A DNA stretch of 64,000 nucleotides from Diogma glabrata (taxonomy: Eukaryota; Arthropoda; Insecta; Diptera; Cylindrotomidae), in assembly GCA_963693315.1 (NCBI GenBank), contig OY856186.1:130431143-130495142 (forward strand), given 5' to 3'. The notes beneath the pieces are model-generated. The model worked only from the letters and a program-made list of their open reading frames with translations, had not been told where the DNA came from and made no database searches. Numbering within the stretch: the first letter of the stretch is position 1; every line of letters starts with the position of its first letter. Below are positions 48,490 to 60,103 of this stretch, in pieces. Both the position numbers and the translations under genes were made by a program.

Positions 48490-49184
48490 AGAGCCTTCAA
48501 TGAACATTTGTTCCACAGGACTGGTTTGGGAAGAAAACAACTATTTATATAATTTTTGTTGATTTATTTTTGAACCCAGGATCAGGGTTTCTGAATTGTT
48601 TTTATAAAAGTCCAATTCTCTATACTACAAACATTGTACATAACCTCAAGTTAGACATAATTATTAATAATTTTTCTTTTGTAATGGCAGCATTTGTTGA
48701 ATTCACATGTACTACATCAGGCATCTACATATTTTGAATAAGAGTCCACAAATATTAAGTTAATTTATCCAGAAAAATAAAAAACCAAGATAAACTCTTT
48801 CCATTGGGTATTTACTAGGAGACCACTTAGTTGTTACCACTTCTTTTGGAATATTTTGCATACCTTGACATTCCACACAAGACTTGGCATAATTATTTAT
48901 ATCAGAATCAATAGTAGTCCACCAAACATACGAACGAGCCACAATTTTCATTTTTATCATCCCTAAATGATTTGCATGAAGCAATTTTAAAATTTTTTAT
49001 GTAACATTTCCGGTCTGATTATTCTACCATTATAAAAAAGATATCAACCTTCTAAATTCAAGTTACAAGGCTTTAAATAATAAGTTTTAAATGTTCTGGT
49101 ATGATCTTATGCCAACCATTTTAAACATAATTGTATACTTGCTATAAATTAAGATCTTGTTTACAAAATTATTTTTTCTACAAT
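48490..49184 (-). pseudogene. gypsy integrase: zinc-binding domain and start of the core
   Basis: After the insertion, gypsy sequence resumes (NFVNK..., then VYNYV and NGWHKIIPEHLK). 48760-48984 carries the HHCC finger (LHANHLGMIKMKIVARSYVWW...CVECQ). The core follows in another frame with the first Asp (VDSYSKYVDA) and then decays into frameshifted fragments to about 48490. Confidence 0.75.
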
Positions 49185-49255
49185 TGTTGTGAGTCAAATT
49201 TTCTACGATGAATTTGATAAAAAGTAGGCATTGAAAATTAATCTTCCCAAATGAC

Positions 49256-49308
49256 GTGTAGAAAGTACTTTCTGCACGGATTTGCCGTGTAGAAAGTACT
49301 TTCTGCAC
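49256..49308. repeat. Two tandem palindromes next to the recombinase gene
   Basis: GTGTAGAAAG followed by TACTTTCTGCAC, at 49256-49277 and again at 49287-49308 (31-bp period). Each is a 22-bp palindrome with one mismatch. Candidate recombinase binding arms. Confidence 0.85.
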
Positions 49309-49457
49309 AGTTGTGTTTACATTGGAAAAATAACTAGAAAATAAATCTACAAAAAACACATTCAATGCAATATTTAAAGTGAATCGAATTTTATTATAAA
49401 TCAAATTATTCATAATTATGTTAAACATTAACAATAAATTATAGTTTTAATTGAAAT

Positions 49458-50656
49458 TTATTTATTAATATTTATTGTGATGTTGCATGAAGTACATGCA
49501 CTAATATTTATCCCCTCAGTCGTATTTTTAGCAGCCTTAACAATTGTTCTATTGAATCCCATAACTGATTCCGCTGCACCTCCAACAATGGAGCTACTAC
49601 CGCGACCTATATTTTCATTATCCATTGCGATATTGTCACTTGCAGGGGCTCCAGTTATTTTCTCACACACAGATATTTTATTTTGAATGGAGTTGTCGAC
49701 ATAGCTTTCCGCAACAGCCGAGGATTTCCATCCGCCATGCCTCTTGAGTGTTAAAATGTCTCCACCCGCATCTGCGAGTAACGTAGCAGATGTTCGTCTG
49801 AAACAGTGCCCTGTATATTCATGCAAATTTGGAAGATTTAAGTAGCTCGCAATTTTTAGTGGTATTTTTCCAAATGTATTTATTCCAATAGCTTGCGAAG
49901 TACATTTACCATTCTGATAGTTAACAAAAAACCTGTTATGAGTGGTGTTTGCAGTGCGAAGATTTCTGTATTTACGATAAACTGAGATCCAATCACCAAC
50001 CCCATTAGAAACAGTAAACGTTCGAGTGATGTGAGTTTTGGTGTCTGGCACCTGTACAATTAATATATTTTCCTTATCCTCAATATGATCCAACATCATT
50101 TTCAGTAGCTACTCCTTTCGACAGGCTCCAGCGATACCCATTATAAGAGCAATCTTTAATTTGAATTTTTTGAATATTATTATTAATTTTATACATTTAA
50201 ATATTAAATAATTACCTTCATCATCAGAAAATCTTTGTCTGGTGCTTCATTCACAAACTTATTTATATCTTCTCTAGAAAAGGTTCTAGATTTTTTAGCA
50301 ACATAGCCCACTGATTTTCTTTTCAACAATGCAATCAACTTATGATATTTAGAGATATCGACGTTGTCTTCTAAAATAAGTGTACTCTTTAACATAGAGT
50401 ACATTGACCATAAAGTGGATGACTTGAAAATGTTTGATTTTTCTGAAAAATAAGCCAAAAGAACATTCTCCGTAATTTTCGTGGCTTTCTTCTCTCCACA
50501 CCATGTCAAGAAAGCTTCTCGTTCTTTTCTATATCTAGTTTTAGATTTTTCAGGTAGAAGTTCAAAACAAACATTTTTAGCTGCCTCAGCAATGTCTGGA
50601 GGAGTTCCAATGATAACCTCTTCATCACTTTCACCGAAATCACTATTCATTTTCAC
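49458..50656 (-). pseudogene. Crypton-type tyrosine recombinase with one predicted intron and one stop
   Basis: Exon 1 (50656-50216) encodes an acidic start and an N-terminal core-binding domain (FELLPEKSKTRYRKEREAFLTW...AYFSEKS...LWSMYSMLKS). A 62-nt GT...AG intron is predicted at 50215-50154. Exon 2 resumes with IALIMGIAGACRKE, placing the first catalytic Arg, then an in-frame TAG at 50111-50109. The remainder (50099-49458) holds the other catalytic residues: HCFRR (His-x2-Arg), KRHGGW (His) and the nucleophile Tyr of AESYVDN (codon 49703-49701), followed by a low-complexity Ser/Gly/Asn-rich tail. The family joins or excises DNA at short matching sites. Only the TAG blocks a full-length product. 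The domains match insect Crypton and Crypton-derived proteins; a domesticated origin is unlikely because it sits inside a dead gypsy element. Confidence 0.82.
50154..50215 (-). other. Predicted 62-nt intron in the recombinase gene
   Basis: Starts GTAATT and ends TTAAAG on the minus strand. It is AT-rich, not a multiple of three and contains in-frame stops, whereas removing it joins two conserved parts of the recombinase without losing a residue. Around 60 nt is a normal intron size in insects. Confidence 0.7.
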
Positions 50657-50853
50657 CGATTTATTTTTAGAACGTTATTCAAACAAAATCAAAAACGATA
50701 TGGGAAAATTTTTGACAACAATAAATCATGACATACTTGATATAGTATAAAAAATGAAAATTTTAAAATCTACATTAGTTTATGGTATTAAATATTTGTA
50801 TAGTATATGACTATCGAATCTTGCAATTGTAGAAAAAATAGCGTGTATGACTC

Positions 50854-50954
50854 GTGTAGAAAGCACTATTGCAGTACTCATGTGAATGCAGCCCTCGACT
50901 AGCGTCTCGTGCTGCAAATTTCACACTCCTACTGCAATAGTGTTCTTTCTACAC
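50854..50954. repeat. 101-bp imperfect palindrome upstream of the recombinase gene
   Basis: Outer arms GTGTAGAAAGCACTATTGCA and the complement TGCAATAGTG..CTTTCTACAC, inner arms GTGAATGCAGC / GCTGCAAATTTCAC. The same GTGTAGAAAG word occurs in the palindromes on the other side of the gene. Confidence 0.85.
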
Positions 50955-51625
50955 TCATTATACAATATACTATTGTTGATTGCTTGGTTAAAATAAGATA
51001 TTCTAATATTTTCTACATTAGTAGTATCTTCAACCGGAAGACGTGAAAAAGCATCAGCATTAGTTACTTTTCTAGCTGGCTTGTATTTTATTTTATAATT
51101 AAACATGGAAAGGTAGACCGCTCAACGTTGTAACCTAGAAATTTCAACTGCTGTTGTACCTTTTTTGGGGTCAAATATTTGTTCTAAGCTCTAGTGATCT
51201 GTACAAATAGTGAATTCTTTGCCAATTAAATATTTTTCGAAACGTTTGACCCCAAATATAATTGCCAAAGGCTCTCTATATAGTTGAGGGTAGTTCTGTT
51301 CCGTTGCTGATAAGGTATTTGATGCAAACATGACTGGTTTCTCTATACCATTAACAATATGACATCACACAACCGACACCATAACTGCATCTGCAGTTAG
51401 AACTAATGGTTTTTCTGGTTCAAATAGTTTCAATACTTTATTGCTTAGTATCGATTGTTTGCTCCTTTGATATACTTTATCACAGGCTTCAGACCAGATA
51501 AATGGAACATCATCACGAAGTTGATAATAAAGTTCATGAAGTTCAGAGGACAGGTTTGGAATAAATCTGCCATAATAATTTAATAACCCTAAATAAGACT
51601 GAAGGTGTTTAAGATTTTTAAGACC
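50955..51625 (-). pseudogene. gypsy RT connection and RNase H region
   Basis: Minus-strand reading gives SYLGLLNYYGRFIPNLS, then an RNase H-like section (VMFASNTLSATEQNYPQ, EPLAIIFGVKRFEKYL, ICTDH) and its end KPARKVTNADAFSRLP (51106-50957). Several stops interrupt it. It is cut at the recombinase insertion right after ECRKN. Confidence 0.75.
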
Positions 51626-51629
51626 GGTA

Positions 51630-51990
51630 CGAATATATTTTCTTCTCTACTAATCGATTTATTGCTAAATCAACTTTTTCTTTTAAGCGATAAGGAACTG
51701 AGTATGGCGTATGACAAATAGGTAGTGCTTCTTCTGATAATACTGTGTCAGCGACATACCCCTCAATTGGACTTGTTAAACTGTTATTAAGTACTTTAAG
51801 AAATTTTTGTTTTATATATGCTACAAAATATGAGGCAGAACATATAGGTTCTTTACTAACAAATTCAAATTACAATGACTTACGATTGTTTCTAGTCTAT
51901 AAAATAAATTTTCCCTCCAATTTGGCTTTAAATTGTCCAGCCAATCACGTCCTAATAATACATTAAATGGTTTTTTGGCATTTATTATAT
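51630..51990 (-). pseudogene. gypsy RT N-terminal part (palm missing)
   Basis: Readable in the minus strand: NVLLGRDWLDNLKPNW near 51955-51905 and PYSVPYRLKEKVDLAINRLVE near 51700-51645, the protease-RT linker and the start of the RT fingers. The next recognisable residues (near 51610) already belong to the RT connection region, so the palm with the YxDD box, about 110 residues, is deleted. Confidence 0.7.
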
Positions 51991-52040
51991 ATATCTCCAT
52001 CCTTTTAATCTATCATAACAACTCATTTTTACTTTGACTT

Positions 52041-52322
52041 TTAATTAACCAACAATTTCGATGCATTCTCCTGAAACACTATATAACAAATTTCAAAATT
52101 AGGAATAATTTTCATATCATTAAATTTTTCTAAATACCCAGCTTTTGACATTGCTGTCACATATACTCCAGAATCCACTTCAAAGATTACTTCTTGATCT
52201 TCCACGATAAATTGATTAGTTAGAGCTGAATTTTCATGAAATATTTTATAGATGGCTTTGAAACTATTGGTGGTTGATATGTTGTGGCATACTCTAGAAG
52301 GATGTCCTTTCTGGTTATACAA
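52041..52322 (-). pseudogene. gypsy aspartic protease region
   Basis: Second zinc knuckle followed by a retropepsin-like segment with the active-site triad DSG (FEVDSGVYVTAMS). The flap and C-terminal part are present in part only; the frame ends at 52041. Confidence 0.7.
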
Positions 52323-52339
52323 AAAACATATCCATTATA

Positions 52340-52860
52340 ATGTCGGACAATTTTCTTCTAAATGTCTTCCTTTCATACCACATCGACGAAAATAATTTTA
52401 TTGATTTGAACTAAATCTTGATCTGAAGTTTGACCGACCATTATGACGTGCGTGTTGATAGCGAACGGGTTTATAAATTGTATAATTATTAATATTTGAC
52501 TTTGCTATGCTAATATGTACTTGACTACCGCAAGCTCTATGTGCTATTGCAGCAATCGATTGACTTGGTGGAGTTTCTGTATAGCTCATTTCTAAGTTTA
52601 ACTCAATTTCACAAACTGACACAAAACTTTGATCGTCAGTTTTTGTACTTAAAAGAACTTGAAAAATCCTTGCATCTCTAACGCCCACGATAAACCTGTC
52701 CAAAAGTGCTTCGTCTATTAGTAAATTTTTTATAAAGGTATGAGATTCATATATGTCGTTTTTTAAAAATCCAGCTTTATTACATGACGAAATAATTGAT
52801 TGCAAACGAATAATAAATAGCAGGGACTGGAGTACGTGGGGTTGTTACACCTTTAGATCA
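52340..52860 (-). pseudogene. gypsy gag fragment with degraded zinc knuckles
   Basis: Open 52398-52805 (LIDEALLDRFIVGVRDARIFQVLL), the capsid C-terminal region of gypsy gag, ending in an Arg-rich tail. Just downstream two CCHC knuckles are recognisable but each has lost one cysteine (FRRCGMKGRHLEENC; CFLYNQKGHPSRVC). The coding sequence also extends upstream of the listed ATG to about 52855. Confidence 0.75.
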
Positions 52861-52864
52861 AAAA

Positions 52865-55800
52865 TAAAAAAAAATGTACTAATATAAAAATTGATCCTTC
52901 TATGTGGTATAGTTTCTAATAAAATGGTTTAATTTTGTAAATTTTTGTCGTGTTACATATGTATTTATAGGTATTAGACATCTGGAGTGTTGAAAAAGAG
53001 TAGTAAATTAATTTAATTTGAATTCTAAGGATGTAAGGTCAACTACTATCTAGGTGAAAGTGTTATGATATGCCATTTCGTTTGTCTTTAATAAGTTAAA
53101 ATCGAAGAGTTATTCTAAAACAAAGATAACTGTTTGTGTAAGAGTCCAAGCTTAAAACCCATAAATTACCACCAATGTATTGTATAACTTAATTTTGGGG
53201 GTAGTAGGAAAACACGGAGATTAAAGGAGATTGCGACGAAAGTTCGATTAGCCAGCGTTTATTTACAGATATGTGTTATTATTTGAGTCAATCATTGATG
53301 CCGCTCTTTAAACATTCATACGCTAAATTTTGTATAATCTGTTTGCAGACAAATTTCTATTGCGCCATTTTCCAGCACCTTGAAATTCTTTTACATTACA
53401 TCTTCATTACATTACATTTCTTTTACATTACATCTTCATGAAACACACTATAGATGACACCATCATCAACTTACGTGATCATCTATACAGTTTTTTGATA
53501 AGATATTGTATGTAGTTGGTAGTATATTAAGCTATATAAGAGATTTTGCTTCACTTTACCGTAAATCGAGGTGGAATTTAAAAAAAACTTTTATATATCG
53601 TTTTTATTAATACACATCATTGAGAGTTCTATACTTTCATTTCGCATATAGATAAAAACTTTTGAGACATTCCCATTCATACTAGTACAGCACATTTACT
53701 CGTTTGAGAACGAGAAGCTACTATAAATTGTATTACGAATAAAAGTAGTGAATTAGGCATCTAAAATATGTAAAAGGTCTTCTTCTCATCTATATTTCAA
53801 TTGCCCATCGATACTGTCTGTGGTCCCTTCTCTATTGTCATTACCTGCAGAAAGAAGTTACTTGATTGTGTACCTTATTGAAGATTACAATCTATACACA
53901 TTTCCTCTGTGTTTTTGATAACATCATCTAATGTTTTTATGTTTTAATCTAAATTTTAAATATGTACGAAAAAGCAATTTAATTTTGAATCGATAAATAC
54001 AATATCGATTCACTTTAAAAAATTATATACAACAGTTATGTGCGCTTTAAAATAACAACTAGGTTGATGAAATAAAAAATCCTTTTGCCTTTCTCATAAA
54101 TAGCTCCTCAAAAAAAAATGTATTTACAAAAGTTTATTTAATTTATCCACTTTTAGTGTAGTCACGGAAGTAAATTAATAATCGTGAATGAAAAGTTTTT
54201 TAAAAATAAGACGTCATTGAATAATTAAATAGTAATAAACTTCAGGATCAACCATCCAAATATATTAAGCCGTTTTCGAGAAATCAATTAAAATACATAA
54301 ACAAATATTTTCCTGTCCTTGCAGGTTTTGTTGGAAGTAACTAACAAAAAAAACAAGAACAGTAACAACATTTTTTTTGATGTAGATGCAGTGTACATAC
54401 AGTACAACGTATATACATGGAAACTCCCAAAACAAAATTCAGGTATGTCAATTTCTAAAAACTGAATTTTTCCTGTCAAAGAAAAAAGGGACCACTTCGA
54501 AACCTACCTACAAACATACAAAATTTAAACAACTTAGTCTGAATATATCAGTTTCATCATCATCACTAACGCCGCGATGCTTTTTGGGAGACCTGCATTA
54601 TAATTATTCTACATGATGAATGCTGAACATCATCCAACAAAATCAATTTCATCATCCAACAAATTCAAAATTTTGATAATTAAAATTAATTATATGAAAT
54701 AAAATATATCATCCCTAGTTTATTTTTAACATATCATCCATTGCTTATGTAGAAAATTTATTTGTTATTAACCCCATCATTTTACATAAAAGAACACCGC
54801 TAAAATTAGATAATAATTTCTTATTTTCTAATGGAAAATGGATCACTAAAAATAAATTCGTCGATATCTGAAACACCCTTGTTTTATCTTAGTCATTTTC
54901 TTAAACTAATGGGTTTTCATGCAACTAAAATAAATTATTAAAATTATTTGAACAGATATATCAATCTTCGAAACAATTCAAATCTTCAACTCTTCTTCGG
55001 TTTTTAAGAAATTTCTTTTAATCATATATAAAAACTTTCTTAAAAGATCAATTGAAAAACGAAAAAAAAATTACTCAAGAAATTTATTTTTATTTTGATG
55101 TGATACAAATCGATATACGCATACAATATAAATGAAAAGAAGTCCCCAAGGAAATGTTTGTATAAATTTGTGTTATTTTTTCTTTTCTTTTATAAGCATC
55201 CTCTTCAACGTTTAAATTTTCCAGTATTACAGTGGCAAATAAATAAGCAGCATTTTTTGCGATAAAAAAGGGAAAAACAAACATATCAGTCGTGCGTCAC
55301 ATAGAATATTAATCGCGATTTAAGACGAAAAAAATACTTAAAGCTTTTTGTATAAATTTTAAAAAGGAAAGATAGAAAACGATTTTTTTCTTAGATTTAA
55401 CGACCAATTTTTTAGCTAGCTAAATGTGTTTGGTATCGGCAAATTATTGACGTGCTGATAAGCATTAAATTTGTCTACAGATAGGTACAACAAACACTCT
55501 TTTTTTTTAAGACACTACTTTGTTGAATTCTTTTAATTTTCAGAATAAAATTATAGAGTATAAAATGAAGCTTAAGGCTCTGAGGTTCAGCAACAAGGTC
55601 TATGATAATGGTTTAATATATACTTCAAGATTTTATTGAAATTTTTATCTTTACGATAAAAATGTTTCTAACCATTATGTAGTTTAGAGTGTAAAGCATT
55701 TGTGCCCAAAAACTCTCATCTCAACTTTAGAGCTTGGGGATCGAATCGGTGTTCTACTGACCAGAATCACTACGTGTAAAACGTAAAATGTGTCTTTAGA

Positions 55801-56015
55801 GGTAAAATAGAAAAAAAAGTAAAATTCTGATATTAAGTTGATCATCTATTGACAAATGTTTTTCTCGTCGTTGGTTACTATTTTTAACGAAATTTCTTTC
55901 TGATTTGAAGGTGTTAACCTCAAGCCCAACCCAAATTTTCGGGAATGGGTCCGTTCTGATCTTAAGGTTCTCAGAAAAACCTTTTAACACGTTTATATTG
56001 CGAGCCACTTGCACC
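52865..56015. other. Long non-coding stretch
   Basis: No gene recognised. A short duplication of CTTTTACATTACATCTTCAT occurs at 53387-53440. Scattered frames of 60-76 codons have no support. Confidence 0.45.
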
Positions 56016-56019
56016 AAGA

Positions 56020-56345
56020 CTGACGCCTGCTAGAAACCGCCCGTTACATGAAGAACAGACGCTTGAGCTGCATTGGTTTTATGACACCGTGTTTGTTCTG
56101 CCTCATTCTGATAACGTTACCCAGTTATCACGACGCAGACGTCGAATTTCAGATTTTGCTATCGGATTTCACTAAACAAGAAATTTGGCGTACTGAAACC
56201 ATAGCAAAGGACTGGTATTTAGCTATGCTGATACTAATCCATAAAAAAAGTAATCGTATACTATGTACAAACTACAGGATGATCATTTTCCTCTGCACAG
56301 AATATAAGATCCTCTCATGGTTTTGGTTGTCACAACCATACTGCC
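56020..56345 (+). pseudogene. Rearranged RTE relic: inverted leader plus RT fragment
   Basis: 56045-56170 is the inverted, partly deleted counterpart of the RTE leader at 33166-33345 (GAACAGACGCTTGAGCTGCA..., GTTACCCAG, CGACGCAGACGTCGAATTTC). It is followed on the plus strand by an RT finger fragment (KDWYLAMLILIHKKSNR, NYRMIIFLCTEYKILS) of RTE type. The two pieces point in opposite directions, so an inversion or two insertions occurred. Confidence 0.7.
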
Positions 56346-57127
56346 GTGCTAAGCACAGAAGTGGTAGCTTGTATTTTTGACATTTAGAGATATTAACCAT
56401 TTTTAATTTTCAATTTTCACAGTCAAACTAATCAAAACTATATTTATAGTCAAAAAAATTTCAAATTTGGCTTGAATCAGAGAGTAAGAAGGTTATATTA
56501 TTTGTTAATGTTAATAAAATATTAATTATTGGGAAATTTAATAGTTAACTTGATACTTTTAAAGAAGATACGGCATATTTAATAGAGTAATTTTTGAATG
56601 AAAAAATTAATTAAATGGTTTAATTATATGATAAAAATGTCCATCGACTGTTATTTCGGAGTCCATTCTTATTTCGGAGTCAGACGAAGAAGGTGGTCTC
56701 CTAAATTATAAAGGAAAAAGAACAAAAATAATCGAAAATAGAAAAATAAGTACTATGTTGATAAGTGCTAATAAGTAGCTAATAAGTGTATAGTGTTTGT
56801 GTTAGTGTTTATAAAAATAAAAGTATTGAAGAGCGGACGCGTACAATTATATAATTGGTGAGATTGTTCTTTATTAAAAAATTATTTGGTATTTTGTGTT
56901 TACTGTTGCCAACCTCGGACTTATTTTAGGAGTTGGAAAATATCAGTTAGTTGATTATGAAAAGTTTTTTTTTTGACAAAAGTTAGGAATTTAGAATTAA
57001 CCCTTTATTTGTACTCTTCAATTTTGTTATTGTCTTTTGTGTCCCCTTTTTTTTGCTTTTCTTTTATCGTGCTACTGTTGCATGAAATCTGCTATCGTGT
57101 TTTTGTGACATAGATACCCAGTTTCTT

Positions 57128-58534
57128 TTGTACTGTTTAGTGTTGAAATTTAGGCCTGGCCGAATTTCAGTAGCTTTGCTTGCAATGTCAAAGGGTAAGT
57201 CTTTGTCTCAACAAAATGGCCGCAGAGTGAACCAACAGCTTAGCATTGACTTCACCAACATAAGAGGTCTCAATTCGAATCTAAACGAGGTTCATCACTA
57301 CATCGAAAAAAATAAACCTGACATATTGTTTCTTACCAAAACAATTGTTAGTGTCAAAGCATCGAAGTTGGATCCCGATAAATACCGGATACCTAGTTAC
57401 AAATTGGAACATTCCTTTTATAACAAGCATGGTGTCTGTGTATTTGTTCGAGATTCACTTTCATGTATGATAATTAAAGCCTACGAGTTGAGCTCTAGGC
57501 ACCATAATTCTATAGCACTAAAGATCTCAGGTGTTGATGAAGCTACGTTTATAATAGGGTTATATAGATCCCCAAATTCTCCCCCAGGATGTCCTTTTTT
57601 CGATCAAATATCGGCTAATCTAGATAAGATTACCACGGACTACCCCAAAGCAAGACTGGCCATTCTTGGAGACTTTAATATTCATAATAAAGAATGGCTT
57701 AAGTATTCATCGCGCTCTGACGACGTAGGAAGACAAGCTGAACTGATACTCGCAGATTATCACGGTTTGACGCAAATGATAGAGTGCCCCACTAGAATCT
57801 CAGACAATTCACATCAAAACAATAATTTGCTGGCTCTGTTTTTGACAAACGAACCAGATACTACGAAGACAAAAGTTGAACAACCCCTCGGAACATCGCA
57901 CCATTTACTAATATCAACAATAGTGCAATTTACATCACCGACACAAATTAAAGCAAATCTTCGTTACGTTTGGAACTATAAACGCGCCAACTGGGAGGGA
58001 CTGAGAAACTTTTATGATGAAACACCTTGGAAAACTATTTGTTGTGTTGATCAAGATCCTAGCACATCGGCAATAAGAATGTCCGAAATCATAAAAGACG
58101 GAATGCGGCGGTTTATGCCAAATCGATTAATCACTCCTAAAACTGAGCCTTGGTTCACGCGGGATGTTGACGAGGCAGTGAGGAATAAACGCAAAATATT
58201 TAAGAGACATAACGCTAATAAAACACCTGAAACCCATAGCGCCTATAAGAAAGCCAGAAATATTAGTAAATACCAAACAGACTTGGACAAAGAAGCGTTT
58301 ATCCAGAAGAAAGCAAAGAAATTCGCCGAGCACCCATCTGGCTCACGTAGTTTCTTTCAGGCAGTTAAATCAGTCCAGAGCAATTTTACTCGATCCTCTA
58401 TTCCAACCTTAGTTCTGAATGACATTCCCGTGAGCGACTCGAAAGAGAAGGCGGATCTTTTGGGTCGTATATTTGCAGAAAAGTCAAACATAGTTGAACC
58501 TCCCCATTATCCTACACTCATTCCCCAGTTGTAA
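57128..58534 (+). pseudogene. LINE endonuclease domain with mutated active site
   Basis: Open 468-codon frame; the likely start is the ATG at codon 20 (MSKGKS). Fold landmarks are clear (IDFTNIRGLNSN, HGVCVFVRDSL, IIGLYRSPNSPP, LGDFN), but the catalytic Glu of LTET is Lys (LTKT, K71), the Asp of LLDLFLT is Ala (LLALFLT) and the Asp of SDHLL is His (SHHLL). Such an enzyme should be unable to nick DNA. A linker (AVRNKRKIFKRHN) follows and the frame ends before the RT, at 58532-58534. Confidence 0.88.
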
Positions 58535-58554
58535 CGAAAATGAAACCAATTATT

Positions 58555-60103
58555 TTTCGTTGAAATATTGTACGGAAAATGCTTCTTTCTATCAATATCA
58601 ACAAATCTGCTGGCCCGGACGGTATTCCACCCCTCATTCTTAAAAATTTTGCTAGGCAACTAGCTCCAACTTTAAATAAAATTTTCTATTTATCTTATAA
58701 AACCGGAATATTTCCCGACTCTTGGAAGCTGGCCAGCGTTCAACCCAAACCAAAGAAAGGCAGTAAGACAGATCCTAACAATTATAGACCAATTGCAATT
58801 CTGTCGGTTTTAGCTAAAATATTTGAAAAATATGTTAACTATAATTTAATAGATTATTTGGAAGTGTCGCGAATTATTGATGATAAACAGTATGGTTTTC
58901 GTAGAAGTCATGCAACAAGTGATCTGTTAGCCTACGTATCCCATCTCTGGAACAAATCGCTGGAAAACCATGGTGAAACATTCAGTATTTCACTTGACAT
59001 TTCTAAAGCATTTGATAAAGTGTGGCATAAAAATCTCATAGCTAAATTAAAATCTTATTGCATAGACCATCTTACTGTCTCATGGATTCATAGTTTTCTT
59101 TCAGGTCGCCAATTTCATGTTAATTTAGATGGTATCACATCCAAGATTTTCACAACCAATGCTGGGGTTCCCCAAGGTTCTGCACTCTCACCAACCTTGT
59201 TTATTCTATACATTAATGACTTACTTATTTCCACAGTGCACCCAATCCACAGTTTTGCTGATGACAGCACATTGCATACATCACATGCATCTCCCAAATT
59301 TCGATCTCATACTGCAGTTACCACTGATAGAGAGCTGCTAATTGATTCTATCAACAAAGATCTGGAGCGTATAATGGAATGGGGAGATCGTTATCTTGTT
59401 TCATTTAATCCAACCAAAACCAAATTATGCCGTCTTTCACGAATAGAGCGACATAAATATTTCCCTATTAAAATAAACCACGAGGAATTGCGTGAGGTTG
59501 AATTAGTTATAAACTTCTTGGAGTGGATATTCAAAATAACCTGAAATGGAATAAACATGTGTTCAACCTCGCTAAATCTGCAATGCAAAAATTAGGATTC
59601 TTGAGTCGATGTAAAAAGTATTTCAATCCCGAGCAAATTTTGCTAATCTTTAAGTCCTTTATTCGTCCATGTATGGAGTACTGCTGTCATGTTTGGGAGG
59701 TGCTTGTCAGTCAACAATAAAATGTCTAGACTCTGTACAGAGAAAAGCAATACGGTTGATTGGTAATACCGAACTAACGGACCAGTGTGATTCGCTCCAG
59801 CACCGAAGGAATGTGGCTGAATTGTCAATCTACTATAAATATAACTTTAGCGAATCCTCCTCTAAGGAAATTCAAAATATCCTTCCGTCGTGTGCGCAGT
59901 ATAATCGACAAACAAGAGCTGCCGAGTCGTCCCATCCATTTGTTGTACAAATACCTCGTTGTAGAACTGTGTCCTTTCAGAACGTTTTTTTTAATAGAGT
60001 GGCCAAATTATGGAACTCAATGCCTCCCTCTGTATTTCCCGATGAATTTTCCCCTCAGGCATTTAAAGAAAATGTCCATAATCATTTAAAACAATTATTA
60101 TAG
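58555..60103 (+). pseudogene. LINE reverse transcriptase and C-terminal region, frameshifted
   Basis: 58579-59544 holds the RT: INKSAGPDGIPPLILK, NNYRPIAILSVLAKIFEK, QYGFRRSHATSDLL, motif A ISLDISKAFDKVWH, NAGVPQGSALSPTLFILYIND and FADD at 226-229. A frameshift near 59510 leads to 59523-59720 (LKWNKHVFNLAKSAMQKLGFL), another near 59695 to 59669-60103, the C-terminal region (CLDSVQRKAIRLIG...RVAKLWNSMPPSVFP). The RT palm itself is intact. A TGA at about 58591-58593 upstream and the shift at 58534 separate it from the endonuclease. Confidence 0.88.

Larger units (their letters stand above)
49185..50941 (-). mobile_element. Crypton-like tyrosine-recombinase element inside gypsy pol
   Basis: A 1.75-kb block separates RNase H and integrase of the gypsy element. 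Its only gene is a tyrosine recombinase. TGTAGAAA occurs in the same orientation at both junctions (minus strand, in 50954-50942 and 49184-49170), and the gypsy reading continues sensibly across one copy. Inside, a 17-bp perfect inverted repeat (CAATTGTAGAAAAAATA; 50824-50840 and complement 49170-49186) and GTGTAGAAAG-based palindromes (49256-49308, 50854-50954) frame the gene. Cryptons are the animal DNA transposons that move by a tyrosine recombinase. Subclass not resolved. Confidence 0.7.
48490..52860 (-). mobile_element. Ty3/gypsy element, decayed and interrupted by a tyrosine-recombinase element
   Basis: Minus-strand order: gag, zinc knuckles, protease, RT (palm deleted), RNase H, insertion of a recombinase element (49185-50941), integrase zinc finger and core. 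Stops and frameshifts are common throughout. LTRs were not identified. The order of domains is the normal gypsy order once the insertion is removed. Confidence 0.8.
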
